A program made the translations under genes and the position numbers. Below, in pieces: positions 16,601-24,181 of a stretch of 36,764 nucleotides of DNA. The DNA is from an uncultured SAR86 cluster bacterium (GTDB lineage: Bacteria; Pseudomonadota; Gammaproteobacteria; Magnimaribacterales; AG-339-G14), in assembly GCA_902528485.1 (NCBI GenBank), contig CABZTA010000006.1, positions 1 through 36,764 on the forward strand. Reading direction: 5' to 3'. The notes beneath the pieces are model-generated. The model made no database searches. It had not been told where the DNA came from and saw only the letters and a list, made by a program, of their open reading frames with translations. Each line of letters starts with the position of its first letter. The first letter of the stretch is position 1.

Positions 16601-18725
16601 GTACTTATTGTCATGCTTATTATGCTTTTCAAGCATAGGTTTTTCCTCAATTGAAGATTATCTTTTTTCAGATGTTGGAATAACTTCTAATATTCACGGA
16701 GAAATAGGTTTAATTGATATACCTTCATCTAGACTTCTTGAGGAAGGAAATTTAAAACTTCATTTAGTAAATTCTGAGCCTGTAAACTCGATGCTTATTA
16801 TTGCTAGCCCTTTTAATTGGATGGAGGTTTCTCTTAGATATGCAGATATAAATCTCTACAAATATAGTCCCTTTCCAACTTTCTCAGGCAATCAAACTTA
16901 TAAGGATAAAAGTTTCAATCTAAAATTGAGATTAATAAAAGAATCTGAAACTACTCCTGAGTTAAGCATAGGTTTCAGGGACTTCATTGGAACTGGAAGA
17001 TTCTCAGGTGAATACATCGTTTCTTCCAAAAGAATAGGTGATTTTGATTTCACTGTAGGCTTGGGGTGGGGAGCTTTAGCAAGTAATGAAGGGTTAAAAA
17101 ACCCTTTTTATGAATTTGATGAAAGTTTTATTAATAGATCCGGTTTTGGTTCAGATGGATCTGTTCTAGGCGGAACACTTGCATACAACACTTGGTTTAG
17201 AGGAAAGAAGGCATCTTCATTCTATGGTTTGGAATATATAAATAAGAGATCGGGTATTAGATTTAAGATTGAACATGACTCTTCGAATCCCTTTGGACTT
17301 TATAAAAAATCAGATATTAATTGGGGTCTTACCATACCTGCATCAAAATATTTAGATATTAATTTATTCAGGATTAGAGGCACAGACTTGGGTTTTGGAA
17401 TTTCATATAAAGCAAATTACTCAGAGGAAATTATTCCAAAAAATGAAGTAGTTTCTTCTCTGAATTTTTCAGAAAAAGATAAAGTGCTTCTAATGGAAGA
17501 CTTTAGGGTATTCACAGGGACAATGAACGTATTACTTAATAACTATGGTCTGGCGCCTCAAGAAATGAGTATAAAAGATGAAGATTTAGAAATTATTATT
17601 TCTCAATCAAAATACAGAAATCAATATACTGCAACCAAGAGAGTATTAGAGCTGATCAAGGAGATTCTGGTTTTGAGAAATATAAAAAATGTATCTTTAG
17701 TTTTTCAAAATTCAAATATTAATACAAATTCAATTAGTTTATCTTTACCAAAATTTATCAGATATTTAGAAGGGAATTCTTCTATTCCAGAGTTAAGAGA
17801 CCATGTATACATTGATAATTTTTATCCTGATCCAGACAAGGAATTGATATTCAAGGGAGACATAGACTTTCCAATATATTCTTGGGGGATATCTCCTGCA
17901 TTAAAAAATCATGTAGGAGGACCTGAGCGATTTTATTTTGGGCAAGTTGGATTATCTTTTCATGGGGCAATTGATTTTGACAAACAATCTTCATTATCCG
18001 GTACGGTTTCCTTTAATATTGCCAATAACCTAGATGATTTTAAGCTCAAGCCTTATTCGTTATTACCTAAAGTAAGATCCAATATTAGAGAGTATCTTGT
18101 TGAAGGTAAAAATTCTTTATCTACTTTCGAATTTACTAGAATTTTTAAACCCGTTTACACTAAAAGGGGTGCCTTAATATCAGGCATGAAGGTTGGTTAT
18201 ATAGAAGAAATGTATGGAGGAGTTGGCACAGAAATTGCTTATAAAGATGTCAGGAAACCATGGTATTTAGCCGCAAATTTCTACTGGGTCAAACAAAGAG
18301 ATTTTAATCAAAGATTTACCTTTAGGGATTATGAAACTTTTACTGGCCATATAGATTTTTTTTGGGATACTCCAATTGAAGGACTGTCAGTTAACCTTTC
18401 TGGTGGAAGATATTTAGCTAAAGATTCAGGGATCACTTTAAATATATCTAAAAGATTTAAAACAGGGTTTCTTCTGGGAGCTTTTGCAACAAGAACTGAT
18501 ATTTCCTTTGGAGAATTTGGTGAAGGGAGTTTTGACAAAGGCATCTATTTTTCAATACCCTTGGATATTATATCCTCTAGACATAATCCAAATAATGCTA
18601 AATTTTCATGGAAAAATTTGACTAAAGATGGAGGTCAAAAACTTATGAACACTCTTCAAATACAGAAATTTCTTAATGATTCTGCTTACAACTTAGATTA
18701 CAAATCATATGGACTACAAAGATAA
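16596..18725 (+). CDS. yjbH: YjbH/GfcD-like outer-membrane exopolysaccharide protein
   Basis: A protein of about 709 residues of the YjbH family, an outer-membrane beta-barrel needed with YjbF and partners for extracellular polysaccharide. Family text: GITSNIHGEIGLIDIPSSRLLEEG, ASPFNWMEVSLRYADI, FNLKLRLIKES, SIGFRDFIGTGRFSGEY; the C-terminal half is rich in alternating beta strands (GYIEEMYGGVGTEIAYKD, GFLLGAFATRTDIS). A TTG at 16608 gives an N-terminus MSCLLCFSS with no positive charge. Starting four codons earlier at ATT 16596 gives MKYLLSCLLCFSSIGFSS, a proper signal peptide, with AGGA seven bases upstream. Coordinates use the ATT; the start is inference, the family firm. It overlaps the yjbF-like gene by 17 bases. 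Confidence 0.85.
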   Translation: MKYLLSCLLCFSSIGFSSIEDYLFSDVGITSNIHGEIGLIDIPSSRLLEEGNLKLHLVNSEPVNSMLIIASPFNWMEVSLRYADINLYKYSPFPTFSGNQTYKDKSFNLKLRLIKESETTPELSIGFRDFIGTGRFSGEYIVSSKRIGDFDFTVGLGWGALASNEGLKNPFYEFDESFINRSGFGSDGSVLGGTLAYNTWFRGKKASSFYGLEYINKRSGIRFKIEHDSSNPFGLYKKSDINWGLTIPASKYLDINLFRIRGTDLGFGISYKANYSEEIIPKNEVVSSLNFSEKDKVLLMEDFRVFTGTMNVLLNNYGLAPQEMSIKDEDLEIIISQSKYRNQYTATKRVLELIKEILVLRNIKNVSLVFQNSNINTNSISLSLPKFIRYLEGNSSIPELRDHVYIDNFYPDPDKELIFKGDIDFPIYSWGISPALKNHVGGPERFYFGQVGLSFHGAIDFDKQSSLSGTVSFNIANNLDDFKLKPYSLLPKVRSNIREYLVEGKNSLSTFEFTRIFKPVYTKRGALISGMKVGYIEEMYGGVGTEIAYKDVRKPWYLAANFYWVKQRDFNQRFTFRDYETFTGHIDFFWDTPIEGLSVNLSGGRYLAKDSGITLNISKRFKTGFLLGAFATRTDISFGEFGEGSFDKGIYFSIPLDIISSRHNPNNAKFSWKNLTKDGGQKLMNTLQIQKFLNDSAYNLDYKSYGLQR

Positions 18726-19380
18726 GTTAAGAATTTCAATCTTTCAAATTTTCATTTTGTTTTTTACAACATCATGTTCTCACATAGGAATTTATGAGGA
18801 GCTAGGAACTTATTTTAAAAATATTTTTTCTGAGCCTGATGATTTATCTTTTGATGTAGTTGATAAAGTTAAATTTGCATCCATGCAAATGAGGCTTGGA
18901 AATAATCAAAATACACTAATCGTATTGGAAGAAGATAATCAAGGTATCTTAAAATGGACTTCTTCTAATGCTATTAAGATCTACACTCAGAAAGGAATCA
19001 TAACAAGATTTATGGGGTTAGATAATGAATTGGGTATCTTAGAAATTGATAAAAGTCATCCCATCCTTAATGATAGTTTAAGTAAAGAAAGAAAAATTAA
19101 CTTAACCTCATTTTATACTTTTAAAAATCCAGACTTATATAGACTGCCTGTAAAAACCGAATTTTATTATCATGATTCTGATGATTTAGATATTTTTGGC
19201 GAAACTTTTAAAGTAGATATTTACAAAGAAGAAGCATTAGATAATCTGATTGATTGGAAATTTACAAATCTTTTTTGGATAAATCAGGATACTAAGAGGG
19301 TTATAAAATCTTCACAATCCATAACTCCAAAAAATCCTAAAGTTCATTACACTGTCACTAGAAAATACTCAAAACAATAA
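18709..19380 (+). CDS. yjbF: YjbF/GfcB-like lipoprotein
   Basis: A 223-residue protein with a hydrophobic leader (LRISIFQIFILFFTTSC) ending at Cys23, a probable lipidation site, although the residue at -3 is Thr instead of the usual Leu/Val/Ile. The remainder fits the YjbF/GfcB group: KFASMQMRLGNNQNTLIVLEE, LKWTSSNAIKIYTQKGIITRFMGL, and a Trp-containing LTSFYTFKNPDLYRLPV region. In E. coli the homologue is part of yjbEFGH and the group 4 capsule gfc operon. It begins inside the yjbH-like gene and is the last gene before a terminator. A separate YjbG/GfcC homologue is not seen. Confidence 0.82.
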   Translation: MDYKDKLRISIFQIFILFFTTSCSHIGIYEELGTYFKNIFSEPDDLSFDVVDKVKFASMQMRLGNNQNTLIVLEEDNQGILKWTSSNAIKIYTQKGIITRFMGLDNELGILEIDKSHPILNDSLSKERKINLTSFYTFKNPDLYRLPVKTEFYYHDSDDLDIFGETFKVDIYKEEALDNLIDWKFTNLFWINQDTKRVIKSSQSITPKNPKVHYTVTRKYSKQ

Positions 19381-19407
19381 AAAAAGGCTCTTTACGAGCC
19401 TTTTTTT
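19381..19407. terminator. Bidirectional intrinsic terminator
   Basis: GGCTC (19386-19390) pairs with GAGCC (19396-19400) around a five-base TTTAC loop. A5 precedes and T7 follows, so the hairpin carries a U-tract in both directions. It sits between the stops of the convergent yjbF-like and yjbE-like genes and is the only clear intrinsic terminator in the window. Confidence 0.9.
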
Positions 19408-19423
19408 ATATCAATTACAAAAA

Positions 19424-19801
19424 TTATTGCATTCCACTTGTCGTGGTAGTAGTAGTTGTAGTGGTAGTTGTTGTTGTAGTGTTTGTAGCAGTACTAGTCG
19501 AAGTAGCAGTACTAGTGCTGGTTGCTTCTTCTTCCTCGACAACAGCTACTTCTTCTTCAACAGCGGTTTCTTCTTCAACAGCAGGAGGAAGTGCAGCAGG
19601 TGCAGTAACCTTATCACCATCTTGTGCGTCAACAATTGCTGCAACAGCAAGAACAGCAGCAGCGATAGCAGCGATAACTCCAGTAGAGAGAGATCCAGCT
19701 GAACCAGACGCAGAATTTCCACCGGCTCCGCCAGATTGTGAAAAAGATAATGGCGTAAAAGCCAAAACAAAACTAATTAATACTATTTTGAAAACCTTCA
19801 T
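19424..19801 (-). CDS. yjbE: YjbE/GfcA-like Thr-rich exported protein
   Basis: About 125 residues from the ATG at 19801, with AGAGG five bases upstream. A GTG two codons earlier is an alternative. The signal peptide ends near PLSFSQ. A Gly/Ser-rich segment, an Ala/Val/Ile-rich hydrophobic segment (GVIAAIAAAVLAVAAIV), an acidic segment (VEEETAVEEEVAVVEEEE) and a Ser/Thr tail with 14 consecutive Thr (SGMQ end) follow. This order, hydrophobic Ala/Val stretch then Thr-rich tail, is that of E. coli YjbE and GfcA, whose genes head the yjb and gfc polysaccharide operons. Here the gene is convergent to the yjbH/yjbF-like genes. Its molecular role is unknown in the family. Thr codons are mixed (ACT, ACA, ACC, ACG). 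Confidence 0.78.
   Translation of the reverse strand: MKVFKIVLISFVLAFTPLSFSQSGGAGGNSASGSAGSLSTGVIAAIAAAVLAVAAIVDAQDGDKVTAPAALPPAVEEETAVEEEVAVVEEEEATSTSTATSTSTATNTTTTTTTTTTTTTTSGMQ
19439..19480 (-). repeat. Degenerate ACN trinucleotide tract coding 14 threonines
   Basis: Fourteen consecutive ACN codons (six ACT, five ACA, two ACC, one ACG) encode poly-Thr at the C-terminus of the YjbE-like protein. A less regular Thr/Ser/Ala stretch extends on the N-terminal side to about 19535. The third-position mixture shows it is not a pure microsatellite. Confidence 0.85.
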
Positions 19802-19958
19802 AATCACCTCTAAATCAGAAGTTAAAAACTTGATAAGAGATATAATATAGATATTTGCGAGATTATAAAACTTTTTTTTAATTTATTTTTTATCTAAAGC
19901 TTAAATTTATATTGTTTTATTTGAAATTACTCTGTTTAAAGTTTAATTTGAAAACTAA
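19802..19958. promoter_or_regulatory. Divergent intergenic region, yjbE-like / pyrD
   Basis: The 157 bases are extremely AT-rich and hold no ORF. On the minus strand TATAAT occurs at 19867-19862, about 60 bases before the yjbE-like ATG, without a clear -35. On the plus strand TTGAAA (19921-19926) and TAATTT (19944-19949) are 17 bases apart but very close to the pyrD ATG. Both are weak candidates. Confidence 0.35.
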
Positions 19959-20957
19959 ATGCGTTTCTTAACAAAAATTATCTTATATTTTTTAAGACTA
20001 CTACCAGCTGAAATTTCCAGCAAAATTTCTCTGGTATCTTTAGAATTAATTTTTAAAATTAGTTCTTTTTCAAGTAAATATTTAGACAAAGAAAACTTAA
20101 AAAAAGAATTTTTTGGTCTTGAATTTCCTAATAGGGTTGGTTTGGCTGCAGGACTTGACAAGGAAGGAAAATATTTTGTCAGCTTAGGGCAGCTTGGATT
20201 TGGATTTGTTGAAGTTGGAACTTTCACACCCCTTCCTCAGTCAGGGAATGAATATCCAAGGTTGAAAAGATTAAAAAATAGATCTTTAATAAATAGGCTT
20301 GGTTTTAATAATCCAGGTATACATTCTGGAATCAAAAATATAAGTTCTTTAAAAAATAAGTACAAAGGCATTGTCGGAATTAGCATTGGGAAAAATAAAA
20401 AAACTTCAAATGAACAGGCCTATAAAGATTACTTATATTGCTTGAAAACAGCTTACGAAGTTGCCGATTATATTGCGCTCAACATATCATCTCCAAATAC
20501 TGAAAATCTAAGAGACTTGTCATCCAAAAATTATTTAGAAAATTTATTAAGCGAAATAAACCAAGAAGCAATAAAGCTTTGTTCTAAGCATTCTAAATAT
20601 ACACCTTTGCTGTTAAAAATTTCTCCTGATGAAAATGAAGATCTCATACCATTTATCATAGACACATCTTTAAAATATAATATCTCTGGATTTATTGTGT
20701 CGAATACCACTTATGGGGAAAAAGAAAATTTAAAGGGTGGAATTAGCGGTAACTTACTGAAAGAAAAATCTATCAAGATGCTTAAACTTGTTAGTAAGTT
20801 CAACAAAAAAAAGGCAGTAATTATTTCATCAGGAGGAATTATGACTAAAGAGGATTTAAATGAGAGATATATGCTCGGAGCAGATCTTTTTCAAATTTAC
20901 ACAGGGTTTGTTTATGATGGGCCTAAAATCATCGATGAATTATTATCTGATTCTTGA
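19959..20957 (+). CDS. pyrD: Dihydroorotate dehydrogenase (quinone), class 2
   Basis: Fourth step of pyrimidine synthesis: oxidation of dihydroorotate with electrons passed to the quinone pool at the inner membrane. It has 332 residues (E. coli PyrD 336). The N-terminal amphipathic extension (FLTKIILYFLRLLPAE) that docks class 2 enzymes to membrane is present. FMN-barrel motifs follow: PNRVGLAAGLDKEGK, FVEVGTFTPLPQSGNEYPRL, RLGFNNPG, ALNISSPNTENLRDL with the catalytic Ser, LLLKISPDE, VSNTTYG, ISSGGIM and DLFQIYTGFVY. It stands alone between the yjbE-like gene (divergent) and topA, 33 bases downstream. Confidence 0.96.
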   Translation: MRFLTKIILYFLRLLPAEISSKISLVSLELIFKISSFSSKYLDKENLKKEFFGLEFPNRVGLAAGLDKEGKYFVSLGQLGFGFVEVGTFTPLPQSGNEYPRLKRLKNRSLINRLGFNNPGIHSGIKNISSLKNKYKGIVGISIGKNKKTSNEQAYKDYLYCLKTAYEVADYIALNISSPNTENLRDLSSKNYLENLLSEINQEAIKLCSKHSKYTPLLLKISPDENEDLIPFIIDTSLKYNISGFIVSNTTYGEKENLKGGISGNLLKEKSIKMLKLVSKFNKKKAVIISSGGIMTKEDLNERYMLGADLFQIYTGFVYDGPKIIDELLSDS

Positions 20958-20990
20958 CAATTAATTTTATTTTAAACAATACTAAAAAGA

Positions 20991-23480
20991 ATGAAAAATC
21001 TAGTAATAGTTGAATCTCAAGCAAAAGCTAAAAAAATCCAGAGTTTTTTAGAGAATGGGTTTCCTTCTGATTCATGGAAAGTTCATGCTTGTTTAGGCCA
21101 TGTCAGAGATCTTAAAGATGATGAGTCTGCTGTCGATCCTAAAGATTGGAATAATTTAAAGTGGGAATCGACTACCAAAGGAAAAAAGACATTAAAAGAA
21201 ATTAGAGAACTTTCCAAAGATTCATCTGGTATTTATCTTGCTTCTGATCCTGATAGAGAAGGAGAGGCTATAGCATGGCATATATTAGATCACTTAAAAG
21301 ATAAAAAACTAATTGAAGGTAGACAAATTCATCGGATTTCATTTAATGAAATTACTCAATCAGCAATAAAACAGGCAGTTGAAAATCCAAGAAATATTGA
21401 TCAATTTCTTGTGGAGGCTTATTTGGCTAGAAGGGTCTTAGATCATTTAATAGGATTTAAAGTTAGCCCTCTTTTATGGAGACATGTACCTAGAGCAAAG
21501 TCGGCGGGAAGAGTCCAGTCTCCTACTTTGAGAATGATTTGTGCTCGAGAGGATGAAATTGATGCATTCTGTCCTGAAGAGTTTTGGCCTATAAAAGTCG
21601 ATTTTAAGACTAAAGAATGTTCTTTTAGCTCTGATTTGATAAGAATTAATGGAGAAGATTTAAAAAAAGTGCCCATAAATAGTGAGGGAGAGGCTCACAA
21701 TCGAAAACAAGATATAGAGAATACAAAATTTATCATTAAAGAAATAAAAGATAAGGAAGTTTCATATTCTCCTAAGGCACCTTTTAGAACATCAACGCTC
21801 CAACAAGCTGCATCTAGTAAATTATTTTTTAATCCAGAGAGAACAATGCAAGTAGCTCAATCATTATATGAGGCGGGCTTGATTACTTATATGAGGACAG
21901 ACGGGATTGGAATCAGTGCAGAGATTGTGAACGAAATAAGAAGTTTAATAACAAAAGAATTTGGAGAAGATTACCTTCCCGAAAAACCAAAAATATACAA
22001 ATCAAAGGCTGCGAATGCTCAAGAAGCCCATGAACCAATTAGACCAACCGATATAGGAAATAAACCTGAAAATACCAATGGGTTAAATCAGGATCAACAG
22101 AATCTATATAATTTAATTTGGCAAAGGACGATAGCTAGCCAATTACAAAATTCAAGATATCTCAGAAAAACAATCTTGATTGAGGATCAAGAAATGAAGT
22201 TTCAACTCAGAACAAGTGGGCGAGAGATCATATTTGATGGTTTTCAGAGAGTATTAAAAGATGATACGGAATCTGAGGAATCTCAAAAATTAGAAGGAAT
22301 CTTTAATGATTCTCTGCTAGAAATAATTGATGTTATTACTGAACAAAAATTTACTTCTCCTCCAAGAAGGTTCTCTGAGGCATCGTTAATTAAAAATATG
22401 GAAGATGAAGGTATTGGAAGACCCTCAACTTATGCAAACACTGTAAAAAATCTTAAAGATAGGAAATACACTTTTGGAGCAAAAAGCATCAATCCTTCCG
22501 ACTTAGGCAGAATATTAGTTTCCTATTTATCAAGGGCATATGAATCTTTTTTCATTGAAATAGACTTTACGGCTGGATTGGAGAAAAGCTTAGATCAGGT
22601 GTCTTCTGGTTCAAAGCTTTGGACAGATGTTTTGGATGATTTTTTTGCAAAACTATTAGAGCATATATCAAAAATAGAAGAATTCAGGACAAGAGAAGTC
22701 CTAGATATGCTAAATGATCAAATTGGACACAGAGCCTTTCCAAAAAATCTTAAAAATGAGGTCGTCAGTAATTGTCCCAAGTGCTCGAGTGAAATTAGTA
22801 TTAAACATGGCAGATGGGGTTTCTTTGTTGGATGTGGAGAATGTCAGTGGACAAAACCTGTATTTGAGAAGTCTATTAAATTTGAGACATATGCTCTTCT
22901 CCCAAAAGATCTAGGTGCTCACCCTGATACTAGTGAGCCTGTCTATGCTGATATAAGCATTAATGGTCCTTGCATATGGACATTAAATGAGGATAAAAAG
23001 ATTTTTGGTACGCCTGATGATGATGAAGATATTTTGAACATAGGACTTAATAGAGCATTAGAGCTAATCGATAGATCAAATAAAGAGAACATTTTATTTA
23101 TTGAACCAAATAGTGGTATTCCAGTAACTTTGAAAAATGGAAGATTTGGAGAGTATACTGAATTTGATGGATTTAATAAGGCTACCAAACTCAAGGGAAG
23201 GGTAACTTATGATCCTGACGTCTTTAACTACCAGGACGATAATGATCAAATAAAGGTTTTGAAAGCTCTGAGGATCTTAGGCTTCGAAGAAGAAACAAAG
23301 ACCCCAATCGGAATTAAAATAAAAAAATTAGGGAAAGCTTTCAAGTTTAAAAAAGTCTTCAAATATGGAGAAGATGAGTTTGAATGCCCTGATAACTTTT
23401 ATAAGCTTGATGAAGATGAACAGAAGGAGCTCGTAATGGAAGCGATTAAGCCAAAAAAGATATTTTTTTTAGAAAGTTAA
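20991..23480 (+). CDS. topA: DNA topoisomerase I
   Basis: Type IA topoisomerase that relaxes negative supercoils; 829 residues (E. coli 865). The Toprim domain begins NLVIVESQAKAKKI and contains ASDPDREGEAIAWH. The active-site Tyr is Y300 in LITYMRTDG. AEAHEPIRPTD-type text (NAQEAHEPIRPT) and GIGRPSTYANTVKNL are in place. One Cys4 zinc finger (CPKCSSEI...GCGECQW) follows, then topoisomerase C-terminal repeats with GPCIWTLNEDKKI and NGRFGEYTEFDG, a C-terminal arrangement unlike the three-finger E. coli tail. It ends convergently with lexA, the two sharing a TTAA at 23477-23480. Confidence 0.95.
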   Translation: MKNLVIVESQAKAKKIQSFLENGFPSDSWKVHACLGHVRDLKDDESAVDPKDWNNLKWESTTKGKKTLKEIRELSKDSSGIYLASDPDREGEAIAWHILDHLKDKKLIEGRQIHRISFNEITQSAIKQAVENPRNIDQFLVEAYLARRVLDHLIGFKVSPLLWRHVPRAKSAGRVQSPTLRMICAREDEIDAFCPEEFWPIKVDFKTKECSFSSDLIRINGEDLKKVPINSEGEAHNRKQDIENTKFIIKEIKDKEVSYSPKAPFRTSTLQQAASSKLFFNPERTMQVAQSLYEAGLITYMRTDGIGISAEIVNEIRSLITKEFGEDYLPEKPKIYKSKAANAQEAHEPIRPTDIGNKPENTNGLNQDQQNLYNLIWQRTIASQLQNSRYLRKTILIEDQEMKFQLRTSGREIIFDGFQRVLKDDTESEESQKLEGIFNDSLLEIIDVITEQKFTSPPRRFSEASLIKNMEDEGIGRPSTYANTVKNLKDRKYTFGAKSINPSDLGRILVSYLSRAYESFFIEIDFTAGLEKSLDQVSSGSKLWTDVLDDFFAKLLEHISKIEEFRTREVLDMLNDQIGHRAFPKNLKNEVVSNCPKCSSEISIKHGRWGFFVGCGECQWTKPVFEKSIKFETYALLPKDLGAHPDTSEPVYADISINGPCIWTLNEDKKIFGTPDDDEDILNIGLNRALELIDRSNKENILFIEPNSGIPVTLKNGRFGEYTEFDGFNKATKLKGRVTYDPDVFNYQDDNDQIKVLKALRILGFEEETKTPIGIKIKKLGKAFKFKKVFKYGEDEFECPDNFYKLDEDEQKELVMEAIKPKKIFFLES

Positions 23481-24079
23481 TTGTAGTTTCTCAAGACCCC
23501 CAAACATTTTCCCTCTATATCAAATCTTTCAATTGAAGGATCAATTTCAATATCTTCATAATTTTTGTTTTCAGGTCTCAGGACAACCTTCTTTTTATCT
23601 AAATAAAAAAGAGTTTTGACAGTAACATCATCGTTTATTCTCGCTACAACAATATCGCCAGGCTTAACTTCTCTTCTTTTATTTATTGCAATTAGATCTC
23701 CTTCAACAATACCTACTTCCTGCATACTATCGCCTTTGACTCTGAGGAAATAATCAACAGAGTCAGAAAAGATATTACCGTTAAATTCTATTCTTTCTTC
23801 AACGTTTTCAACTGCTAACAATGGAGAGCCAGCAGCAACAGAACCAACTATTGGAATTCCTGAAAAGGATTTTTTAATTGATATTCCACGGGAAGTGCCA
23901 CAACGAAGATCTATATATCCTTTTTTAACAAGAGCTTTTAGATGTTCTTCAGCGGAATTGGCCGATTTGAAGCCAAATTTTAGAGCTATTTCTTTCCTGG
24001 TTGGAGGCATGCCTTCATTAGAAATTACCTCCGAAATGAATGATAAAATTTCCGACTGTCTAGATGTTAAGCTTTTCAT
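23477..24079 (-). CDS. lexA: LexA repressor
   Basis: SOS repressor with autoprotease. The N-terminal winged helix reads LTSRQSEILSFI, MPPTRKEIALKFGFKSANSAEEHLKAL. The cleavage site is Ala-Gly in SVAAGSP, the catalytic Ser in KGDSMQ and Lys in DDVTVKTL. Two ATGs compete (24088 and 24079). From 24079 the protein begins MKSLTSRQ like E. coli MKALTARQ, and A83-G84, S118, K155 fall one residue short of E. coli numbering (84-85, 119, 156), so I prefer it. The 24088 ATG would add MSS and would lie at the expected transcription start (leaderless). Autoregulation is likely through the operator at its start. Confidence 0.95.
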   Translation of the reverse strand: MKSLTSRQSEILSFISEVISNEGMPPTRKEIALKFGFKSANSAEEHLKALVKKGYIDLRCGTSRGISIKKSFSGIPIVGSVAAGSPLLAVENVEERIEFNGNIFSDSVDYFLRVKGDSMQEVGIVEGDLIAINKRREVKPGDIVVARINDDVTVKTLFYLDKKKVVLRPENKNYEDIEIDPSIERFDIEGKCLGVLRNYN

Positions 24080-24098
24080 ACTGGACATTTATACAGTA
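24079..24098 (-). promoter_or_regulatory. LexA operator (SOS box) at the lexA start
   Basis: Read on the minus strand the site is TACTGTATAAATGTCCAGTA. The outer TACTG and CAGTA are perfect inverted repeats with the CTG-N10-CAG spacing of the gammaproteobacterial LexA box. It overlaps a possible -10 hexamer (TATACT, 24100-24095) and covers both candidate lexA start codons. It would give autorepression, and being 84 bases from cysB it could influence the divergent gene too. Confidence 0.88.
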
Positions 24099-24181
24099 TA
24101 AGATAGAAAAATCAAAAAACTATATATAATTTTTTAACAAATTTTATTTTTTTTTATAATTTTAGGTTATATAATGGATAT

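Noticed and set aside
19439..19540. Trinucleotide tract as a phase-variable microsatellite or CRISPR-like repeat
   Set aside because: Units are degenerate at the third base and lack spacers; length change in threes would not shift the frame.
19443..19850. Plus-strand 135-codon frame with poly-Val, opposite the YjbE-like gene
   Set aside because: It is the antisense shadow of the Thr-rich tract (ACN read backwards as GTN); the minus-strand frame has a signal peptide, a good SD and a known family.
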